DNA of 64,000 nt from Parendozoicomonas callyspongiae (GCF_023502345.1 NZ_JAMFLX010000014.1:1-64000), one strand, 5' to 3'. Shown: positions 8,664-18,740, numbered from the stretch's first letter. Notes: a model not told the origin generated them from the letters alone. Numbers and translations: made by a program.

Positions 8664-10403
8664 GTGAGATTTAAACCAACATCCCCGGATCTGAACAGAT
8701 TTCGAAACCAGCTTGCCCGCATTGATGCCCTGCCCCAACTCACTCTTCTCGGGCTGGTTTCCGGCATATTGACCGCCCTGGTTATTATGATGTTCAGGGA
8801 ACTGATTACCCTGTTATCCAGTCTCTTTATGGCAGGGCTTCCGGAAGAGGCTTTTATGGATATTGACTGGGATATCCGTATATTCCTGCCCGTCCTTGGC
8901 TCTCTGACTCTACTGCTGACTGCCCTCTTTACTCACAAGAATTACCGACAGGTTGGCATTATTCATGTTATTGAGCGTCTCGACTGGCACCAGGCCCGGT
9001 TAAGTCTGGGCAACCTGTTAAACCAGTTTTTTGCCGGAGCCATTGCGATAGCGAGTGGTCACTCCATTGGCCGGGAAGGCCCAGCTGTTCATCTGGGAGC
9101 AGGAACAGCCAGTCTGCTCGGACAAAGCATGAAACTACCCAATAACAGTCTGCGCATCCTGGTGGCCTGCGGCAGTGCAGCTGCCATTTCAGCAGCTTTT
9201 AACACTCCGGTAGCCGGGGTTATTTTTTCACTGGAAGTCTTGATGGTGGAATACACGTTATCCGGTTTTCTACCGGTTATGCTCGCATCCGCCAGTGCGG
9301 CCATTATCACCCAAACCATTTACGGAACAGATCCAGCGTTCCTTGTTCCTCCCATTTCTACTGAACTGTTAAGCGATCTCCCTTTGATCCTGACGACAGG
9401 CGTCGTTATGGGTGTACTCGGCGCACTGTTCTGCCAGCTGATGACATTCTTTGTTAAGAAAACGGCTCGCGTTCCTCTTTTCCTGCGCCTTTTGACTGCT
9501 GCTGGAGTCACCGGTTTGATTGCTATTCCAGCCCCTGCCGTGATGGGTGTAGGTTACGGGACGATCACCGAGCTGATGATTGGAGAACTGCACACTCCAC
9601 TCTTCTTAGTGCTTATCCTGTTTGGCAAACTGCTGGCAAGCTCTATCAGCCTTGGGCTGGGCGTACCCGGAGGGCTGATTGGCCCAACTCTGTTTATTGG
9701 TGCAGCAGGTGGCGCTCTCTGCGCAACCGTTATGGGATTGTTGACCGGTACAGAGTATATGAACGCGGGCTTCCACGTTATGGTGGGCATGAGTGCCATG
9801 CTGGGCTCTGTCCTTCAGGCACCACTGACAGCACTGGTGACTGTCGTAGAAATGACCCGCAATACCAATCTGCTGTTCCCGGCACTCTTGGCCATTATTA
9901 TTGCCACCCTGACCGCCAACCTGATGTTCCGTAAGCCCGGAATTTTTGAGCAACTGCTTGGATTGCAGGGTCGCAGTCGATTTCATAACCCGGTTCATAA
10001 GGCTCTGAGCCGGATTGGTATTACCTCAATGATGGATACAGAGTTCATTCGACTGAACCGTTTCCAGTCTCTGGCTGAGCTAAGCAGTCTTCTGAAAAAC
10101 AACCCTACGTGGATTCTTATTCTTGAAAATGGTGCCCCCAGCATGATTATGCCGACTTCCGGTTTAGTCTTTTACCTGGATAACAACAATGATTCGTCTG
10201 ATACTGTTGATCTGCTTGATATCCCTGCCTCCCGGTACGATGTTGCTCCCATTGAGAGTCAGTCATCGGTTTACCAAGCTTGGGAAATGATGGCTGAAAA
10301 ACATGTCGACGCACTGTATATTTTCAGTGAGAAACGAAAGAAGAAGCAAAAAATTATCGGGCTGGTGACCAAGGAAAACCTGGTCAGTCATTACAGAATA
10401 TAA
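8664..10403 (+). CDS. ClC-family chloride channel/transporter with CBS domains
   Basis: Anion channel or chloride/proton exchanger of the inner membrane. The 579-residue product has about ten hydrophobic segments (residues 20-430) with the gating-glutamate motif SGHSIGREGPAVH near 130-142, and a C-terminal pair of CBS-like segments (about 445-579) that usually sense nucleotides. The usual first selectivity motif GSGIP is not seen; RQVGIIHVIE occupies its place, so ion selectivity is uncertain. The start is GTG at 8664 with a poor ribosome site and is only moderately sure. It precedes hemJ by 24 bases on the same strand. Confidence 0.88.
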   Translation: MRFKPTSPDLNRFRNQLARIDALPQLTLLGLVSGILTALVIMMFRELITLLSSLFMAGLPEEAFMDIDWDIRIFLPVLGSLTLLLTALFTHKNYRQVGIIHVIERLDWHQARLSLGNLLNQFFAGAIAIASGHSIGREGPAVHLGAGTASLLGQSMKLPNNSLRILVACGSAAAISAAFNTPVAGVIFSLEVLMVEYTLSGFLPVMLASASAAIITQTIYGTDPAFLVPPISTELLSDLPLILTTGVVMGVLGALFCQLMTFFVKKTARVPLFLRLLTAAGVTGLIAIPAPAVMGVGYGTITELMIGELHTPLFLVLILFGKLLASSISLGLGVPGGLIGPTLFIGAAGGALCATVMGLLTGTEYMNAGFHVMVGMSAMLGSVLQAPLTALVTVVEMTRNTNLLFPALLAIIIATLTANLMFRKPGIFEQLLGLQGRSRFHNPVHKALSRIGITSMMDTEFIRLNRFQSLAELSSLLKNNPTWILILENGAPSMIMPTSGLVFYLDNNNDSSDTVDLLDIPASRYDVAPIESQSSVYQAWEMMAEKHVDALYIFSEKRKKKQKIIGLVTKENLVSHYRI

Positions 10404-10427
10404 CCGCCAACTACCCAAGGGGGCTGT

Positions 10428-10850
10428 ATGTTTCTCTGGATAAAGGCATTCCATCTGATAATGATTGTGTGCTGGTTTGCCGGAATCTTTTATCTGCCCC
10501 GGCTTTTTGTCTATCACACTGAGACAACTGATACGGTTGGTGATGAGCGTTTTAAGGTTATGGAGCGCAAGCTCTACCGGGGAATCATGATGCCTTCAAT
10601 GATTCTGACAGTACTCTTTGGCCTGTGGCTTCTTTACCTTGTTCCATCCGACATGTCTCAACCCTGGATGCATGCAAAACTCTCTCTGGTTGCCCTGCTG
10701 ATTATCTATCACTTTATGTGTGGCCATTACGTGAAAGTTTTTGCCCAGGGGGTGAATACCAAAAGCCATAAGTTCTACCGGGTATTTAACGAGATTCCGG
10801 TGTTTATGCTGATCGGAATTATTATTTTGGTAGTGGTAAGACCCTTTTAA
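10428..10850 (+). CDS. hemJ: Protoporphyrinogen IX oxidase HemJ
   Basis: Membrane enzyme oxidising protoporphyrinogen IX to protoporphyrin IX in haem synthesis. The 140-residue product has four hydrophobic helices and the family N-terminus with a conserved histidine (KAFHLIMIVCWFAG, H9). The run YRVFNEIPVF near the C-terminus is also typical of HemJ (old name UPF0093). A good ribosome site (AAGGGGG) precedes the ATG. hemJ near argC is also found in Pseudomonas. Confidence 0.92.
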   Translation: MFLWIKAFHLIMIVCWFAGIFYLPRLFVYHTETTDTVGDERFKVMERKLYRGIMMPSMILTVLFGLWLLYLVPSDMSQPWMHAKLSLVALLIIYHFMCGHYVKVFAQGVNTKSHKFYRVFNEIPVFMLIGIIILVVVRPF

Positions 10851-10975
10851 TCTGCAGATATTCATTCCCAAATATTGATGTGTGGCATTTAACCCTTCAA
10901 CGAACACGTGTTAGTAATATAAAAACAAACTACGAAAAAAGATGCAGGCCATATACAACGGCCGGAAATGGAAGT

Positions 10976-12769
10976 ATGAACAAGCTGCTAAACCACGACA
11001 CCCTGAACATAAATCTGTCAGTGGCAGATGACCAACACATTGAAAACATCAGTCTGAAGAAACGAGAAGAGCATGGGGTTCTCTATATTGATTTTGCCGT
11101 TCAGGCAAAGAAAGCCATCACTCTACCGGTAACTGTTTTACAGGTTCACCTTCCATTTGAGGATATTCATTCCTGCTGGACACCGGGTATAACCGGTAAC
11201 CCCGTTTCAATTCGAAATAAAGGAATCTGTGAATGGCAATATGGTTTTGACAGCCAGATTTGCAAACTCGCTCCTGTTGGCTGTTTTTACAGCCTGACCG
11301 GGCAGAACAAACTGACTGTTGCTCTCTCGGATGCCTCTGAGCCAGTCAAGATGCATATCGGTGCCTATGAAGAAGAGCGAGTGGCCCGAATACAGTTTCG
11401 CCTGTTTGACTCACCTTCAGAAGAGAGAACCAGTTACCATGCAACCTTGCGACTGGATCTGAACAACAAACCCTATCATCAGGCCATTACCCAGATTGCA
11501 GAGTGGTTTGAAGCCAAGGATGAACATAGCTGTATGTCAGTGCCCGAAGCAGCTTTAGAACCGGTTTACTCCACTTGGTACAGCTTCCATCAAAATCTTC
11601 AGCAACAGGAAATTGAAGACCAGTGCCGTCTTGCCCATGAAGTGGGCTGCAAAACCATTATTCTCGATGATGGCTGGCAGACAGACGACAACAACCGCGG
11701 TTACCGTTTCTGTGGTGACTGGCAGGTCAGCCAGCGTCGCTTCCCGGATATGAAGGCTCATGTTCAGCGGGTTCAGGAGCTGGGCATGAAATATATGGTG
11801 TGGCTAAGCGTGCCGTTTATTGGAAAAGGCTGCGAGGTCTGGGATCAGTTCAAAGACAACCTGTTATTTTATTCCACAAAGAATGATGCCGGAGTTTTCG
11901 ACCCCCGCTATCCAAAAGTCCGCATGTACCTTATCGACACTTACAGTCGAATGGTGTCAGATTATGGTCTGGATGGCCTGAAACTCGACTTTATTGATGA
12001 GTTTGATATGAATAACGCGGAGGGCAAGGCACTTGTACCTGATTCTGAGCGTGATACAGAGTCACTGCATCTGGCTGTCCACAGACTTCTGTCAGACGTG
12101 CGTCGCACACTTGAAGACATCAATCCCGGTATTCTGATCGAGTTCCGCCAGAAATATATCGGCCCGAAGATTCGTCAGTATGGCAATATTTTCCGGGTCC
12201 ACGATTGTCCGAACGATTCCATCATGAACCGTATGAGCATTATGGATCTGCGGATGCTATCCGGAAACACAGCGGTGCATTCCGATATGTTTATCTGGTC
12301 ACCTGAAGAGAGGGTGGAAAGTGCCAGCCTGCACTTTATCAATACCCTGTTCTCGGTGCCCCAGATATCTCCGGATATGAAAGAGCTGTCTGAAGAACAC
12401 CTGGCAATGACCCGCCACTGGCTGGGTTTCTGGAAACAACACCGGAACCTTCTTTTGAACGGTAAACTAAAATCATCTGCTCCGGAGATGCAGTACCCGA
12501 TTATTGAAAGTCAGCTGGGTGATCAGAAAATCGTGACTCTTCATGGGCCGGTTGTGGCCGAACTGTTTAATTCCGGTGAAAACCAGGTCACCCTGGTTAA
12601 CGGCGCCTTATCTGACAGCCTCTATATCAAGGTTCCTGAAACATCAACTGTAAAAGCTGCTGTTTTTGACTGCCTGGGTTTGGAAACCAGCAACAAAACC
12701 TTAACGCTGGAATGCGGATTGAATGAAGTGTCGCTGCCTGAGTCCGGATACATCGTGATGACCCGCTAA
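10976..12769 (+). CDS. Alpha-galactosidase, glycoside hydrolase family 36
   Basis: Retaining alpha-galactosidase predicted to split galactose from melibiose, raffinose-type sugars or galactosyl polyols. The 597-residue product has an N-terminal beta-sandwich region and a central TIM barrel: ILDDGWQ (D231/D232), the substrate loop GDWQVSQRRFPD, the probable nucleophile D338 in KLDFIDEF, and an acid/base candidate at D410 or D414 (RVHDCPND). No signal peptide, so it acts in the cytoplasm. The ATG at 10976 fits the family N-terminus; the frame extends to 10880 without homology. It is convergent with the LacI gene (18 bases between stops) and opens the mel locus. Confidence 0.85.
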   Translation: MNKLLNHDTLNINLSVADDQHIENISLKKREEHGVLYIDFAVQAKKAITLPVTVLQVHLPFEDIHSCWTPGITGNPVSIRNKGICEWQYGFDSQICKLAPVGCFYSLTGQNKLTVALSDASEPVKMHIGAYEEERVARIQFRLFDSPSEERTSYHATLRLDLNNKPYHQAITQIAEWFEAKDEHSCMSVPEAALEPVYSTWYSFHQNLQQQEIEDQCRLAHEVGCKTIILDDGWQTDDNNRGYRFCGDWQVSQRRFPDMKAHVQRVQELGMKYMVWLSVPFIGKGCEVWDQFKDNLLFYSTKNDAGVFDPRYPKVRMYLIDTYSRMVSDYGLDGLKLDFIDEFDMNNAEGKALVPDSERDTESLHLAVHRLLSDVRRTLEDINPGILIEFRQKYIGPKIRQYGNIFRVHDCPNDSIMNRMSIMDLRMLSGNTAVHSDMFIWSPEERVESASLHFINTLFSVPQISPDMKELSEEHLAMTRHWLGFWKQHRNLLLNGKLKSSAPEMQYPIIESQLGDQKIVTLHGPVVAELFNSGENQVTLVNGALSDSLYIKVPETSTVKAAVFDCLGLETSNKTLTLECGLNEVSLPESGYIVMTR

Positions 12770-12787
12770 ATCAGCACCAGGCAGGAT

Positions 12788-13828
12788 TCACCGCAGGCTT
12801 GATGCTCTTGGTTCAAGAGTGACTGGAATAACCCTGTCAGTCTCGCTGTCAGGGTTAAGCAAAGAGGAAATCGTGGCCCGCGCCATTGCCGCAAAGTCAA
12901 CTTTGACTGAAGACAGAGGCGGGCTCTGAAAATCATTATGCACACTGCCATCAAAACCAATGATTCCCATCTTATGGAGGTAGTCGTTATCCAGCTTTTG
13001 CAGTGTACGAATCAATCCATAGGCAACGATATCAGAAGCACAAACGACTGCATCAGGTTTTGAATCTCTTGCCAGAATTCTTTCTGCTGCAGCAGTACCA
13101 CACTGCTCTGTGAAATCCCCTGATAAAAGTTCGGGAGTTAATCCGTGCTTCTTCATCGCCTGAACATAACCTTCAGCCCGCTTTCGGGCAGAACGTTTGC
13201 TCATATCCCCGCCGATAAACAACAGGTGCCGAAACCCGTTGGCAATCAGGTGTTCAGTTGCCATTTCACCACCATATCTGTCATCGGTGAAAATATTTAA
13301 CGCCATCCCATGGTCATTAACTTCCCGGTCAATCACTGCAATCGGGAAATCCTCATCGGTCAGATTGTCGATAAAGGACACCGTTTCTGGCAGGCCCAGA
13401 AAAACAGCACCGGCAATACTTTTGGAGTCAAAATGCTCACGGACCCGGTGCTCGATCTCCTGCTCGTCTTCTTCGTGACGAAGCAGTTCAATCATCAGCC
13501 GGTGACCACGATTATTAGCTGCCACAACGAAGTTGGAAATCACACCCATTACATAGGGAGAACTCAAACCACAAAGGGAATCCTGGTTCACCTCATCAAC
13601 ACCCGCATAAACATAGAGAGCGATAACGGCCTGAGGTTTCCCCCTGAGAACCTGTGCAGAAGCATTGGGTGTATAGCGATACTCGGCAATGACTGAACGA
13701 ACCTTGTCTTTGGTCTTCTCGGGAATATCCGGGTAATTATTAATCACTTTGGAAACAGTACTTCTTGATACGCCTGCCAGTTTGGCAATTTGAGTGCTGT
13801 TCAACGTTTTGAAATCGGTCATAGACAA
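12788..13828 (-). CDS. LacI-family transcriptional regulator of the alpha-galactoside locus
   Basis: Sugar-responsive DNA-binding repressor. The product has the LacI helix-turn-helix at its N-terminus (about residues 10-35, STQIAKLAGVSRSTVSKVIN) with hinge helix SAQVLRG, followed by a periplasmic-binding-protein-like effector domain (about 65-340). Initiation may be at the TTG at the listed end or at the ATG two codons later (MTDFKTLN). It sits between the GH36 gene and melA and is divergent from melA, so local control by a galactoside or galactose is likely. No operator could be fixed. Confidence 0.88.
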   Translation of the reverse strand: MSMTDFKTLNSTQIAKLAGVSRSTVSKVINNYPDIPEKTKDKVRSVIAEYRYTPNASAQVLRGKPQAVIALYVYAGVDEVNQDSLCGLSSPYVMGVISNFVVAANNRGHRLMIELLRHEEDEQEIEHRVREHFDSKSIAGAVFLGLPETVSFIDNLTDEDFPIAVIDREVNDHGMALNIFTDDRYGGEMATEHLIANGFRHLLFIGGDMSKRSARKRAEGYVQAMKKHGLTPELLSGDFTEQCGTAAAERILARDSKPDAVVCASDIVAYGLIRTLQKLDNDYLHKMGIIGFDGSVHNDFQSPPLSSVKVDFAAMARATISSLLNPDSETDRVIPVTLEPRASSLR

Positions 13829-14031
13829 GGAGATACCACCAGAGCCAGAACCAACATTCTATCACTATTAAGAAGTTGCCAAAAAATCAGTAATCAACAG
13901 CAATCTTATCTTTCAGGAATAACTGTTTATGAAACGGACTGACTTTCTGTAGCGTCGAATCAAAAATTGGCACAATCCAGCAGAGGCTATCTCTGTTATT
14001 CCAGCATTCCTGTTGATCCGGGGAGTATCAA

Positions 14032-15357
14032 ATGGGTTTTAAGGTTGCCATTATTGGCGCTGGCAGCACTGTGTTTATGAGAAATATTGTCCGCGATATT
14101 CTTCATAAACCCGCACTTCAAAATGCAGAAATTGCTCTGCAGGACATTGACAGCAAACGACTGGCTGAATCTCATCTGGTAGCCGCAAAGCTTGTTGATG
14201 CGATGGGAGTAGAAGCCACTGTCGTCTCAACTGAAAACCGGCGTGCAGCCCTGGAAGGTGCGGACGTCGTTATGACATCGTTCCAGATTGGTGGCTACAA
14301 GCCCTGCACAGTCACCGACTTTGATATCCCGAAGAAGTACGGTTTACAGCAGACTATCGCCGACACTCTCGGTATTGGCGGCATTATGCGCGGACTGCGT
14401 ACCGTGCCGGTCATGCTGGATATTGCCAATGACATCCGGGAACTCTGCCCCAATGCTCTGCTGATGAACTATGTCAATCCAATGGCCATTATCAGCGGTG
14501 CCATGCATCGTCTGGCCCCTGATATTAACTACGTGGGCTTGTGTCACTCCGTACAGGGAACGGCTGAACATCTGGCGGAAGATCTGGGTGAAGAGATCAA
14601 GGATATTGTCTACACCTGTGGCGGCATCAACCATATGGCGTTCTATAAGACTTTCGAGAAAGTCCATGCTGATGGTCACAGAGAAGATCTTTACCCTCGC
14701 CTCAAGTCACTGTTTGCAGAAGGAAAAGCCCCCAAGGATAACCTTGTCCGTTACAAGATCATGGAACAGTTCGGTTATTTCGTAACAGAATCAAGCGAAC
14801 ATTTTGCCGAATACAGCCCATGGTTTATCAAGGAAGGTCGGCAGGATCTGATCGAGCAGTACAATATTCCTATCGATGAATATATTCGCCGCTGTGAAGT
14901 CCAGATATCCGAGTGGGATGAAGAACTCAAGAAACTGCACGACGGCGGAAGTATGAATCTGAAAGAGAGCCATGAGTATGCTGCAACTATCGTGAATTCT
15001 CTGGCAACCGGTGAGCCTTCAGTCATTTATGGCAATGTTGCCAACCATGGACTGATTGACAACCTGCCACAGGATATCAGTGTTGAAGTGGCCTGTATGA
15101 TTGATCGCAATGGTGTTCAACCTATTGCCTTTGGCAGCCTTGAGCCACAGCTTGCGGCCCTGATCCAGACTAACGTCAATGTGCAGCAGCTGACTGTAGA
15201 AGCCCTTGCAACTGAAAATGTTGAGCACATCTACCATGCCGCCTTTATGGATCCACATACAGCCGCCGAGCTGGACCTGGATCAGATTCGCAATATGGTT
15301 GATGACCTGCGCCGTGCCCACGGGGACTGGTTGCCGGAGTTTGCCCGACTGAAGTAA
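14032..15357 (+). CDS. melA: Alpha-galactosidase MelA, glycoside hydrolase family 4
   Basis: NAD- and Mn-dependent cytoplasmic alpha-galactosidase using the GH4 oxidation-elimination mechanism. The 441-residue product follows E. coli MelA end to end by eye: NAD fold GAGSTVFMRNIV at residues 9-20, the block FQIGGYKPCTVTDF, metal-site cysteine in LCHSVQG, GINHMAF, and FVTESSEHFAEY. A GGGGAG ribosome site precedes the ATG. It is unrelated in fold to the nearby GH36 enzyme, so the locus has two different alpha-galactosidases. The downstream neighbour melR is convergent. Confidence 0.95.
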   Translation: MGFKVAIIGAGSTVFMRNIVRDILHKPALQNAEIALQDIDSKRLAESHLVAAKLVDAMGVEATVVSTENRRAALEGADVVMTSFQIGGYKPCTVTDFDIPKKYGLQQTIADTLGIGGIMRGLRTVPVMLDIANDIRELCPNALLMNYVNPMAIISGAMHRLAPDINYVGLCHSVQGTAEHLAEDLGEEIKDIVYTCGGINHMAFYKTFEKVHADGHREDLYPRLKSLFAEGKAPKDNLVRYKIMEQFGYFVTESSEHFAEYSPWFIKEGRQDLIEQYNIPIDEYIRRCEVQISEWDEELKKLHDGGSMNLKESHEYAATIVNSLATGEPSVIYGNVANHGLIDNLPQDISVEVACMIDRNGVQPIAFGSLEPQLAALIQTNVNVQQLTVEALATENVEHIYHAAFMDPHTAAELDLDQIRNMVDDLRRAHGDWLPEFARLK

Positions 15358-15369
15358 AAGTTCGAGATT

Positions 15370-15412
15370 GATGCGTAAGTGGAGGAGTATGGTGATCCTC
15401 TGCTTACGCATC
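15370..15412. terminator. bidirectional hairpin between melA and melR
   Basis: Arms of 17 bases with two mismatches (GATGCGTAAG at the outer end) surround a short loop midway between two convergent genes. The stability and position argue for a shared terminator, although the U-tract is weak on both sides. Confidence 0.6.
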
Positions 15413-15446
15413 ACATTGTTAGAAATGAAAAGAGAAAGTCTGTTTC

Positions 15447-16418
15447 TTACCTGATACCGGGAAGGTAAAAGTCTCCCACCCTTTTTTCGAGTGACATACT
15501 GCGGCTTTGAACGCGATACTGCTTGGGTGTCATTCCCATGTATCGTTTGAAAGTGTCATAAAAACGGCTGGTAGAATTAAAGCCAACAGATAATCCAATA
15601 TCAAGAATAGGTCGTTCCGTATCAGTCAGGAGAGCCCGTGCATGATTCAAACGCGTGGCATTGATGTACTGTTTAATAGACATTTGCATCACTCGCTGGA
15701 ACAGATTCATCACGTAGTTAGGGTTCAGGCCAACTGATGCAGCCACATCGGAAACATAGATCGGCTCATCATAATGCTTGGCGATAAACTCAAGTATCAA
15801 CTGAACATTCTTCTGGCTTGAAGAGGATACACCTGTCGTACACTTGTCAACTTTGTTGCTGCCTACCAGAGCATCCCACCCTGACAGGCACATACGACGC
15901 AGCATCAGGGCGATCTCCTCTCCTGCCAGTTGCTGTCTGCCAATATCATCCATATCCAGCTCCAGCAGCCAGCGTTCACATTCGAATTCACTGACCAGCA
16001 CCCTGTTTCTGGATTGAATCACAAAGCTGTTCATCAACTGACTGGTTAAGATTTTATCCAGTGGCCATGACAAAAACTGATGAAGGGGAATATTAATAAT
16101 CCCCAGCTTTGTGCAGTTATGGATTTTCACCAGACGGTGTGGAATCGCTCCCCAGAAAATTCCTATATGTCCTGCATCAAACCGAAATGACTGGTTGTTG
16201 ATCTCATATTCGAGTGTTCCATCAAAGGGTATATTGACCTCCAGTTGTGCATGCCAGTGATAAGTCTGCATATACCACGGCTCACGAAACTCAATGAAAA
16301 TCTGTTCATATCGCGAAAACAGGGCAAGTGGACTGATATCTTCATTACCCTTCAGGTAATCAACCGTTGTAGGATTGACCCGATTCCCAAGAGCACTTTC
16401 GTTACAAAACTCTTCCAT
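15447..16418 (-). CDS. melR: AraC-family regulator MelR
   Basis: Melibiose-type activator. The 323-residue product resembles E. coli MelR along its length: an N-terminal cupin sugar-binding domain (HWHAQLEVNIPFDGTLEYEIN at about residues 54-74, GHIGIFW, PHRL, LSWPLDK) and a C-terminal double helix-turn-helix (about 205-305, with SVGFNSTSRFYDTFKRYMG). It is divergent from the transporter operon beginning at 16626 and convergent with melA, a natural position to activate both. The start at 16418 is slightly longer than E. coli MelR; a later start is possible. Confidence 0.92.
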   Translation of the reverse strand: MEEFCNESALGNRVNPTTVDYLKGNEDISPLALFSRYEQIFIEFREPWYMQTYHWHAQLEVNIPFDGTLEYEINNQSFRFDAGHIGIFWGAIPHRLVKIHNCTKLGIINIPLHQFLSWPLDKILTSQLMNSFVIQSRNRVLVSEFECERWLLELDMDDIGRQQLAGEEIALMLRRMCLSGWDALVGSNKVDKCTTGVSSSSQKNVQLILEFIAKHYDEPIYVSDVAASVGLNPNYVMNLFQRVMQMSIKQYINATRLNHARALLTDTERPILDIGLSVGFNSTSRFYDTFKRYMGMTPKQYRVQSRSMSLEKRVGDFYLPGIR

Positions 16419-16625
16419 ACCGCACGTAAACCTATCCCCTGGATAAACAGTTGCGAACAGATTCTACCTTCAATCTTTTGACTCAGGACCAAATCAGATC
16501 ATGTTTTCCTGAATAACCTTACTTTTTGGGAATAATTTCAGTTTTTTTGGGATTAGTTAATTCTCCCATTCCAGATAGTGTAATTCCGAACACACAACAC
16601 CTGTTTGTAAGGGGGACAGTCAATA

Positions 16626-18695
16626 ATGAGAGGAAAAAGCTTGCCTGCCATGCGCACAGCTTCGCTGGCCATGGGTTTACTGGCCAGTGCAATAGCCACC
16701 GCTTCTCCATCGGCTCAGCCAGGCAAACTGCCTGAGGCTCCCAAGTTCGATGCCCAGGGGCAGATCATTCATTACAGTGTCAGTGACCTTCAAAAGTTTG
16801 AAGCTCTGCCTGAATATTCAGAGCCAGAATGGGTCTCCAAAAAAGTTGAAGCCGGAGAGCTTCCACCCGTCAGCGAACGTCTGCCGAAAGAGCCTCTGGT
16901 CTACCTCAGCAAAGGTATGACTGACGGCCTTGGTGAATATGGTGGCGTTCTACGACACGTGTCTGGCTCCCGCCCCAAAGGCTGGAACTGGGCTGCAGGT
17001 CTCAGCCAGGGCTGGGGTGGTGTCAGCTACGCAGTCGCAGAGTGTCTGACTCGAACCGGCCCACTGTTTACCCTGAACTCTGACGAGCAAGAACCTCTTC
17101 CCAACCTGGCAAAGAGCTGGGAATGGTCTGAAGACGGCAAGCAGTTGACCATGAACCTGATCAAAGGTGCGAAGTGGTCTGACGGCAACCCATTCGACAC
17201 TGAAGATATTATTTTCCTTTGGGAAGATAATATTCAGGATACCAATGTTCCTTCACGTGCATCTCCAGGCACATTTGGTAACGGCACAACCCTGAAGGCT
17301 CTGGACAAGTACACCCTGCAGTGGACGTTTAAAGATGCATTCCCCATGCAAAACTTGTTCGCTATGGGTTTCTTTAATATGTGTCCAGGGCCATCCCATA
17401 TCCTGAAGCCTGAGCATCCACGCTATAACGCTGACGCAACTTACGACTCTTATATAAATGCTCAAAAGCCTGACCAGGTTCCTGCCCCGACCATGGGCGC
17501 ATGGGCTCCGGTTTACCATAAGAGCGACGAGATGATTGTCATGCGTCGTAATCCTTACTATTGGAAGGTTGACGAAAAAGGGCGTCAGCTACCTTACATT
17601 GATGAAGTACGTCATAAGCTCTCCACCTGGTCTGATCGGACAATTCAGACTGTGGCGGGTAATGCGGATATGTCCAATATGGAAAATCCCGCGAACTACA
17701 TCGAGTCTCTGCGCAAGTCCGCACAAAAGAACTCACCTGCCCGTCTTGAGTTTGGCCCAAGAACCCTTGGCTGGAGTATCCTGACCAACTTCTCTAAAGA
17801 GTACGGCACCAAAGGTGATGTTCGTGCCATGGAAGTTCGCAAGCTCAACCGTACTTTAGAGTTCCGTCAGGCTGTCAGTCATGCTCTGGACCGTCAGGCC
17901 CTGGCACAGTCTCTGGTTCGCGGTCCTTTCGCAACCCCTTATGCCGGTGGTCTGTATCCTGAAGGCATGATGGGCGACAAGGACTCTGTCGTGTTCTACG
18001 ACTACAAACCTGAAGTTGCCAAGGAGCTTCTGGAGTCTCTCGGTCTGAAAGATACCGATGGCGATGGCATCCGCAACTGGACGTCAGGTCCGATGAAAGG
18101 CAAGAACCTTGATATCGTTATGACCTACACATCCAAGAACCCGACCGATGTTACTCTGGCTGAAGGCATCATCAGCATGATGAATGAAGTCGGTATTAAC
18201 CTGATTCCTCAGGTTGTGAAAAATTCAGCAACCAGGGAAAACATTCGGGACAGTGGCGATTACGACTTTTACATTCACCGTAATGAAAAGGAGTACATCG
18301 TGCCGATTCAACGAGCTGACTTCCTGGCACCTCGTCACACCAACCAGCCATATTGGCACCGCGGAACCAAGAACGCCCCCCAGAAGCTGCTGCCCTTTGA
18401 GCAGGAGCTGGTGGACGTGATCAGCCGTTTCACTACCGAGACAGATCCAGCCAAACAAGCTGAGCTGATGAGGCAGTACAACCATATCTTTACCGAGAAT
18501 GTGTACAGCGTCGGGCTGGTGAATGTGCCCGGAGCCATGATCCTCAACAAGCGCCTGAAGAACGTACCGAAAGGAACGCCGATTCTGGCTTACCAGTGGG
18601 CAGAAGATGCCACTATGAGGGAACGTTTCTGGGTAGATAAGGACCTTCAGAAGAAGCAGCTCTTCCCTGAGCAGCTGCCCCATACGGTGAAATAA
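16626..18695 (+). CDS. Agp-type periplasmic alpha-galactoside-binding protein (SBP family 5)
   Basis: Solute-binding protein of an oligopeptide-class (SBP_bac_5) ABC transporter. The 689-residue product has a signal peptide (cleavage near ATAS, about residue 27) and then the two-lobed binding fold, for example LAKSWEWSEDGKQLTMNLI and GAKWSDGNPF. It is much longer than a peptide-binding OppA (about 540 residues). That length and the mel context match AgpA of rhizobia, an Opp-like protein that binds alpha-galactosides. The ligand is inferred from context. A strong AAGGGGG ribosome site precedes the ATG. First gene of an operon with two permeases and a double ATPase. Confidence 0.85.
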   Translation: MRGKSLPAMRTASLAMGLLASAIATASPSAQPGKLPEAPKFDAQGQIIHYSVSDLQKFEALPEYSEPEWVSKKVEAGELPPVSERLPKEPLVYLSKGMTDGLGEYGGVLRHVSGSRPKGWNWAAGLSQGWGGVSYAVAECLTRTGPLFTLNSDEQEPLPNLAKSWEWSEDGKQLTMNLIKGAKWSDGNPFDTEDIIFLWEDNIQDTNVPSRASPGTFGNGTTLKALDKYTLQWTFKDAFPMQNLFAMGFFNMCPGPSHILKPEHPRYNADATYDSYINAQKPDQVPAPTMGAWAPVYHKSDEMIVMRRNPYYWKVDEKGRQLPYIDEVRHKLSTWSDRTIQTVAGNADMSNMENPANYIESLRKSAQKNSPARLEFGPRTLGWSILTNFSKEYGTKGDVRAMEVRKLNRTLEFRQAVSHALDRQALAQSLVRGPFATPYAGGLYPEGMMGDKDSVVFYDYKPEVAKELLESLGLKDTDGDGIRNWTSGPMKGKNLDIVMTYTSKNPTDVTLAEGIISMMNEVGINLIPQVVKNSATRENIRDSGDYDFYIHRNEKEYIVPIQRADFLAPRHTNQPYWHRGTKNAPQKLLPFEQELVDVISRFTTETDPAKQAELMRQYNHIFTENVYSVGLVNVPGAMILNKRLKNVPKGTPILAYQWAEDATMRERFWVDKDLQKKQLFPEQLPHTVK

Positions 18696-18703
18696 ACCGG
18701 TTC

Positions 18704-18740
18704 AACAGCCACCTGCATGAATGAATGTCAGGTGGCTGTT
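18704..18740 (+). terminator. intra-operon hairpin after the binding-protein gene
   Basis: A perfect 12-bp stem (AACAGCCACCTG with its complement) with a 13-base loop lies between the binding-protein gene and the first permease. No long U-tract follows. Such hairpins usually protect or partly terminate the upstream message so that binding protein exceeds membrane components. Confidence 0.6.

Noticed and set aside
13965-13990. Possible sigma-54 promoter before melA (TGGCAC with AGCA)
   Set aside because: The -12 element is not TTGC, so it fails the invariant part of the consensus.
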